Shown: positions 1 to 2,891 of the stretch, in pieces
Layout of the letters: every line of letters starts with the position of its first letter
Position numbering within the stretch: position 1 is the stretch's first letter
Origin: Puniceicoccales bacterium
Lineage (GTDB): Bacteria; Verrucomicrobiota; Verrucomicrobiae; Opitutales; LL51
Direction of reading: 5' to 3'
DNA length: 5,659 nucleotides
Assembly: GCA_031259625.1 (NCBI GenBank)
Contig: JAIRLG010000021.1
Span: 1 to 5,659 of the forward strand
Notes under the pieces: model-generated
The model's input: only the letters and a program-made list of their open reading frames with translations
What the model was told of the DNA's origin: nothing
The model's database searches: none
Program-made: the position numbers and the translations under genes

Positions 1-12
1 GCACAGGAAGCA

Positions 13-83
13 GGTCTCTCGTCTTCTTGACAGAGGGTGTAAAAGGCGCAGAGTGTGCTCGCCTTTTTAACAATGCCGTTTTC
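13..83 (+). repeat. Dispersed intergenic repeat, copy 1
   Basis: This stretch matches 2824-2883 in the same orientation. Shared blocks in order are GGTCTCTC (13-20), CTTGACAG (26-33), AAAAGGCGCAG (41-51), GCTCGC (57-62) and ATGCCGTTTTC (73-83, 9 of 11 shared). Positions 26-62 align with 2834-2870 without gaps at 30 of 37 identical bases; the flanking blocks are offset by small indels. The repeat contains a TTGACA box, but neither copy has a TATAAT-like box at promoter spacing, so I read it as part of the repeat rather than as a promoter. I do not recognise the family. Whether other copies exist elsewhere in the genome cannot be seen here. Confidence 0.7.
41..68. terminator. Bidirectional terminator-like hairpin inside repeat copy 1
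   Basis: AAAAGGCG (41-48) is perfectly complementary to CGCCTTTT (60-67), with an 11-base loop in which GAG and CTC can also pair. On the plus strand the GC stem is followed by five T (64-68); on the minus strand it is followed by four T (opposite 41-44). It could end a plus-strand transcript arriving from left of the window and act as a back-up stop for the kinase gene. Its upstream partner gene is outside the window. Confidence 0.6.
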
Positions 84-88
84 ATTCG

Positions 89-137
89 GTGTGATCGCAT
101 GTGAAAGGTAGCTGCTACCTTGGATCCCGGCGCACAC
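89..137. other. Stem-loop between the two terminators
   Basis: GTGTG (89-93) plus CGC (96-98) pair with GCG (130-132) plus CACAC (133-137), leaving a two-base AT bulge. They enclose a near-palindrome in which AAGGTAGC (105-112) pairs with GCTACCTT (114-121) around a single T. There is no T-run after it on either strand, so it is not a classical terminator. It may be a processing or stability hairpin in the 3' region of the kinase transcript, or a remnant of a larger palindromic element. Confidence 0.4.
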
Positions 138-143
138 AAGGGC

Positions 144-157
144 GGTAAAAAAATCTC
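144..157 (-). repeat. Poly-A motif GGTAAAAAAATCTC, third copy
   Basis: This 14-mer matches 12 of 14 bases of the motif GGCAAAAAAATCCC found exactly at 2460-2473 and 2773-2786, all in the same orientation. The match with the 2773 copy extends on both sides: GGCGG on the left and AGCCT on the right. Here the motif supplies the T-run of the kinase terminator when read on the minus strand. Confidence 0.5.
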
Positions 158-175
158 CAGCCTTAGGGCCAGAGA
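147..175 (-). terminator. Intrinsic terminator of the kinase gene
   Basis: Read on the minus strand, TCTCTGGCC (175-167) pairs with GGCTGGAGA (162-154) over nine positions, two of them G-U wobbles, around a CTAA loop, and is followed directly by seven T (opposite 153-147). This is a textbook rho-independent terminator. It begins one base after the TGA stop of the kinase gene (179-177), so the kinase appears to be the last gene of its transcript. Confidence 0.85.
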
Positions 176-176
176 A

Positions 177-2354
177 TCAGCTTCTAGGGGGGAGATATCT
201 CTCGTTTGGGTGTGCCGCTGAGAGCTCGGCATCGGCTCTCATCTTCTGTCGTGCTTCCTCTAATTTCGCCTGTGCCCTAGCTTGTGCCTCAGCCCTCCTC
301 TGCTGTTCACCCGTCTCTACGCCTCCCGGTTCTGCCGGCGCGGTTGGTCTCTGGGCTTGCTGTACCCGAGCCGCTTGGCCTTTTCGAATATGCTCTTCCT
401 CCGCCGTCGCAATGCCGTTTAATTCCATCAGATGGGCGAAGACCTGCTCCGACGTAGGCCGATGCTCCGGTTCCGGATCCATCATCCAGGCCATCAGCTC
501 CGACATCTTTTGGATCTCCTCCGGCGAATAGGCCTGTCCCGTCGCGGCTCTCAGACTTTCATTGAGCTCAGTGAAAGCTGCTCGGAAGTAATTCGTCCTC
601 GCTTCGTAGTCCATGCCTTCGACATCCGCGAGGTATCTGGTTGAATTGTCGTAAAAACGTTCTCTGCTCATCTCAAGCCCTCTTCTTCCAAAAAGTAGTC
701 CTAGCAGGACGGAACCCTCGGTATAAATATCGTAAGAAGGTGCTACTTTTACTCTCTCCGCTTCCACTTGTGGAAGCAAATCTTCCTTTTCCCTTTGCAA
801 TTCCGCCAATTGCCTCTCTCTTTGCAGTTTCATTTCAGCTCGTCTGGAGGCAATAAGGGGATTAGAGGATGGAGGAAGCCCAGCGGCGCGATCGATGGCC
901 TGCTGCAGATTTTCCATCCGCGCCACAACTGCGTCCAATCTCCGCTGCGATGGAGATGGCTGCGTCACCTCCGGAGGCCCATTGTGGTAAAAAGCTCCCA
1001 TTGGGTTTCTTATGCTGTTCATCGAACCTAAATCGATGATGTGCAAATACCCATTCTGATCCAGCATGAGATTATTGGCCTTTATGTCACAGTGAACTTT
1101 TCCAGCCGAGTGAATTGCCAGCATCTCAGCACCGAATTCCAGTGCTTTTTGCTCAGCCCATAAGAGATTTTTCGGGAAACCGCCTGAAGCTCCGTAGGGC
1201 GAATCTTCCGGAGGATTCTCCAGTATCGCTTGTAAATTTTGGCCTCGAATTCTTTCCTGGATGATGGATCCGTCCGGTCCTTTCCCCACGACAGTGACCA
1301 CGCCGCCGAATCCTTGAAACTTCGCAAAATCTATCACTTGTCCAGGATCCCTCCCTTCTTCTGGATTCACCTCTTGGCCTTCGGGGGAAAGCATTGCCCG
1401 AATAGCTTCTCGCTCCTGTTCGAAAGCTCTATGGATCTGTTCCTCAACTGCTGTTCTAAGCGCTTCCGAAGCGGCCAACTCCGCGGCCATATCCAACTTG
1501 CCTTTTTCCTCATTTTCCCCATCCCCACGCGCCACCTTGATCACGACCTCCTTTCCATCGATGGTCGCTCCGTACACTTTGCCAAAAGCACCTTCCCCCA
1601 GAAGCCGCCATTCACTCCTGTCCAATGGAGCTTCGCTGAAATCCTTCAGACTCTTGTCTCCGATGAAATGCGCTTTCCTTTCCAATTGTTGCGATTGAAT
1701 TCTCTCCGCATCGCGCACCCTTCGGACTTCATCCGTCCTCCGGTCTTCCCCTTCCCTCTCTGTTAGGGACTGCCCACTCCCCTGGGCCGAAGCCACCGTC
1801 CGCGTTTGGCCATATCCGTGTTCCGCCCCAGGAGCTCTCACCCCGGACGAAGGCATTTGCTGGGTGGCCATGGGATTTCCCGTTGTAGGGGATCTACCTG
1901 CCCCAGGACTTCCCCCACCCGGCGGCCCACCAGTTGCCTCTACTTTCTTGGATTCTTCCGCCTTCAGCGAGGATACAGGATCGGAACTCATGGAATGTTC
2001 ATAGTCACTCACTCCTAAACCTTCTTCGAGCCCCGCCATCCATCCATCGTCACTGACCCCAACGCCAACCGTCTCGTCAGAAACTGGGACACCGCTTTCA
2101 GGCACCCGATCGCTCTGCTCGGCCGTCCTCGCCGATTCTTTCAAATGCGATTCTTTTAAGTGAAGAGGAAGCCTAGAATCCTCTAAAGAATCGGGATTGG
2201 GGGCTATCTCCTTGTCGACCCTCTGAGCTGGGAAGAATGCCGATGCGGCCTTCTCCGTTTCTTCGGCAGAAAACTCATCCCAATAGTGGACCGAGACATA
2301 GCTTACCAGCAGTCCAAGCAGTAGACCCGGAACAGACCAAAAGGAACGCATCAT
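177..2354 (-). CDS. Membrane-anchored Hanks-type Ser/Thr protein kinase homologue
   Basis: This 725-residue protein would transfer phosphate from ATP to Ser/Thr residues of unknown targets. Order of parts: hydrophobic anchor (about residues 6-22, no clear cleavage site); low-complexity Ser/Gly/Pro-rich and charged linker (about 30-230); kinase domain (about 248-645); charged Ala/Glu/Gln/Arg tail. Kinase motifs seen: glycine loop GEGAFGKV (253-260), beta-3 lysine K273 in VIK, catalytic loop HCDIKANN (421-428, base D423, K425, N428), metal motif DLG (441-443), PPE for APE (460-462), D542 in YDIY and R632 in HRPT. The usual HRD arginine is Cys, so it is a non-RD kinase. About 75 residues between PPE and D542 include a coiled-coil-like insertion. 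The alphaC glutamate could not be assigned. Translation may start at M1 or the adjacent M2; no Shine-Dalgarno sequence is visible. The gene stands alone, with its own terminator. Base composition is lower and more variable in GC than ileS. The family call is firm; target and role are unknown. Confidence 0.88.
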   Translation of the reverse strand: MMRSFWSVPGLLLGLLVSYVSVHYWDEFSAEETEKAASAFFPAQRVDKEIAPNPDSLEDSRLPLHLKESHLKESARTAEQSDRVPESGVPVSDETVGVGVSDDGWMAGLEEGLGVSDYEHSMSSDPVSSLKAEESKKVEATGGPPGGGSPGAGRSPTTGNPMATQQMPSSGVRAPGAEHGYGQTRTVASAQGSGQSLTEREGEDRRTDEVRRVRDAERIQSQQLERKAHFIGDKSLKDFSEAPLDRSEWRLLGEGAFGKVYGATIDGKEVVIKVARGDGENEEKGKLDMAAELAASEALRTAVEEQIHRAFEQEREAIRAMLSPEGQEVNPEEGRDPGQVIDFAKFQGFGGVVTVVGKGPDGSIIQERIRGQNLQAILENPPEDSPYGASGGFPKNLLWAEQKALEFGAEMLAIHSAGKVHCDIKANNLMLDQNGYLHIIDLGSMNSIRNPMGAFYHNGPPEVTQPSPSQRRLDAVVARMENLQQAIDRAAGLPPSSNPLIASRRAEMKLQRERQLAELQREKEDLLPQVEAERVKVAPSYDIYTEGSVLLGLLFGRRGLEMSRERFYDNSTRYLADVEGMDYEARTNYFRAAFTELNESLRAATGQAYSPEEIQKMSELMAWMMDPEPEHRPTSEQVFAHLMELNGIATAEEEHIRKGQAARVQQAQRPTAPAEPGGVETGEQQRRAEAQARAQAKLEEARQKMRADAELSAAHPNERYLPPRS

Positions 2355-2459
2355 TTTTTACGGCCGTTGAAGTTATGAATTTTCTCTCTCTCTGAAAGAG
2401 CTCGTGGAGAATCTGTAAAGGACAAAAATCCTCTCATTCCAGGCTCATCTCCAATGGTT
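2355..2459 (-). other. Upstream region of the kinase gene
   Basis: This stretch, richer in A/T than the DNA to its right, should hold the kinase promoter, since a terminator-like structure at 2463-2487 closes it off from anything further upstream on the minus strand. Read on the minus strand it has an AGAGAGAGAG run (within 2383-2396) and ends in TAAAAA just before the ATG. I tested several -35/-10 pairs and none was convincing, so no promoter is placed. Confidence 0.35.
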
Positions 2460-2473
2460 GGCAAAAAAATCCC
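2460..2473. repeat. Direct repeat GGCAAAAAAATCCC, left copy
   Basis: This 14-mer is identical to 2773-2786, same orientation, 313 bases away. The two copies bracket the whole structured block of inverted repeats. A weaker third copy lies at 144-157. It could be a duplicated insertion target, an end of a mobile element, or simply the T-run of minus-strand terminators. Confidence 0.6.
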
Positions 2474-2487
2474 CAATATTTCTGGGG
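2463..2487 (-). terminator. Possible minus-strand terminator upstream of the kinase gene
   Basis: Read on the minus strand, CCCCA (2487-2483) pairs with TGGGG (2475-2471) across a seven-base loop, followed by one A and seven T (opposite 2469-2463). The stem is short but nearly all GC. It would stop transcripts crossing the structured block from the right and insulate the kinase gene. CCCCAATATT (2471-2480) can instead pair with AATGTTGGGG (2508-2517) over ten positions including one G-U pair, so the hairpin has a competitor. Confidence 0.5.
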
Positions 2488-2514
2488 CTCTAAAACAGTT
2501 GCCCACGAATGTTG

Positions 2515-2608
2515 GGGCTGGCTTTTGCCTGGAGGAAAAGGACTTCGTCCTTTTCCTCCAGGCGGCCCGCGCAGCGGGCCCGATTCCGGAGGAATCGAAA
2601 GCCAGCCC
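2515..2608 (+). repeat. Cloverleaf-like palindromic element, copy F
   Basis: A perfect 11-base-pair closing stem (GGGCTGGCTTT 2515-2525 with AAAGCCAGCCC 2598-2608) encloses three perfect hairpins. Hairpin 1 is 16 base pairs with a TTC loop (2528-2562); hairpin 2 is GGCCCGC-GCA-GCGGGCC (2564-2580); hairpin 3 is CGATTCC-GGA-GGAATCG (2581-2597). Only TG (2526-2527) and C (2563) are unpaired at the junction, so it folds as a four-way junction. It is homologous, in inverted orientation, to 2671-2775. It is not a tRNA: arm lengths, loop sizes and conserved loop bases do not fit. It could work as RNA, as an extruded DNA cruciform, or as a mobile palindrome. Confidence 0.8.
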
Positions 2609-2609
2609 T

Positions 2610-2656
2610 CACCACGCTTACCCTCACCGCTCATTCGGTACCTGGGTGGCGTTGTG
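2610..2656. other. Stem-loop in the spacer between the two cloverleaf elements
   Basis: CAC (2610-2612), ACGC (2614-2617), ACCC (2620-2623) and ACCG (2626-2629) pair in turn with GTG (2654-2656), GCGT (2649-2652), GGGT (2644-2647) and CGGT (2636-2639), separated by small mismatches and internal loops. The apical loop is CTCATT. This hairpin is imperfect, unlike its neighbours, and may be fortuitous. The rest of the 2609-2670 spacer shows nothing recognisable. Confidence 0.4.
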
Positions 2657-2670
2657 CCTGCGGGGTGGCT

Positions 2671-2775
2671 GCCGCCGCCTTTGGAGCCCCAAAGGGGCTC
2701 TGGCCCGCTGCGCGGGCCGCGCGGCGGAAGGGGCGAGGCGCAAGCGCCTCGCCACTCCGCGCCAAAGGCGGCGGC
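2671..2775 (-). repeat. Cloverleaf-like palindromic element, copy S (inverted relative to F)
   Basis: GCCGCCGCCTTTG (2671-2683) pairs perfectly with CAAAGGCGGCGGC (2763-2775). Read on the minus strand, the three enclosed hairpins come in the same order as in the plus-strand element at 2515-2608. Hairpin 1 is 2762-2719, with a 6-base-pair lower stem, an internal loop and a 9-base-pair upper stem capped by CTTG. Hairpin 2 is 2718-2702, the same 17 bases as in F. Hairpin 3 is GAGCCCC-TTT-GGGGCTC (2700-2684). Only position 2701 is unpaired at the junction. Stem sequences other than hairpin 2 differ from F but stay paired, which points to conserved structure. Confidence 0.8.
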
Positions 2776-2786
2776 AAAAAAATCCC
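2773..2786. repeat. Direct repeat GGCAAAAAAATCCC, right copy
   Basis: Identical to 2460-2473. Its first three bases are also the end of the closing stem of cloverleaf copy S, so the motif abuts that element directly. Read on the minus strand, the seven T are not preceded by a clear hairpin here, unlike the copies at 144 and 2460, so this copy does not look like a working terminator. Confidence 0.6.
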
Positions 2787-2823
2787 AAGCCTCGAATCCA
2801 AAGTAGGCAAACCTGCCGGGGTT

Positions 2824-2883
2824 GGTCTCTCCTCTTGACAGCGAGGGCAAAAGGCGCAGGTTGCGCTCGCTGATGGCATTTTC
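2824..2883 (+). repeat. Dispersed intergenic repeat, copy 2, in the ileS leader
   Basis: This is the second copy of the repeat at 13-83: GGTCTCTC (2824-2831), CTTGACAG (2834-2841), AAAAGGCGCAG (2849-2859), GCTCGC (2865-2870) and ATGGCATTTTC (2873-2883). Here the T-run of copy 1 is missing, so it is not a terminator. Instead GCGCA (2854-2858) pairs with TGCGC (2862-2866), and GCGAG (2841-2845) can alternatively pair with CTCGC (2866-2870). It ends eight bases before the ileS start codon, so it probably forms part of the ileS mRNA leader. Confidence 0.7.
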
Positions 2884-2891
2884 GGGGACTT

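Noticed and set aside
432..2018. Plus-strand open frames opposite the kinase gene, such as 1239-1766
   Set aside because: These are shadows of the kinase frame, which carries a full ordered set of kinase motifs.
2511..2608. Integron attC site or tRNA gene, suggested by the cloverleaf shape
   Set aside because: No attC core pair (RYYYAAC/GTTRRRY) is present, and arm lengths, loop sizes and conserved tRNA loop bases are absent.
2632..2652. T-box-like pieces GGTACC and GGGTGGCG upstream of ileS
   Set aside because: The pieces are in the wrong order for the T-box antiterminator sequence, and no stem I with an isoleucine specifier codon or terminator stem was found.
2460..2786. CRISPR array, suggested by the repeated motif
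   Set aside because: There are only two exact copies 313 bases apart, without regular repeat-spacer units or cas genes.
2835..2863. TTGACA as the -35 box of an ileS promoter
   Set aside because: There is no TATAAT-like box 16-18 bases downstream, and the same TTGACA sits in the repeat copy at 27-32, so it belongs to the repeat.
2460..2880. RNase P RNA, 6S RNA, tmRNA or SRP RNA
   Set aside because: I found none of their conserved core sequences, and the inverted duplicate architecture does not fit any of them.
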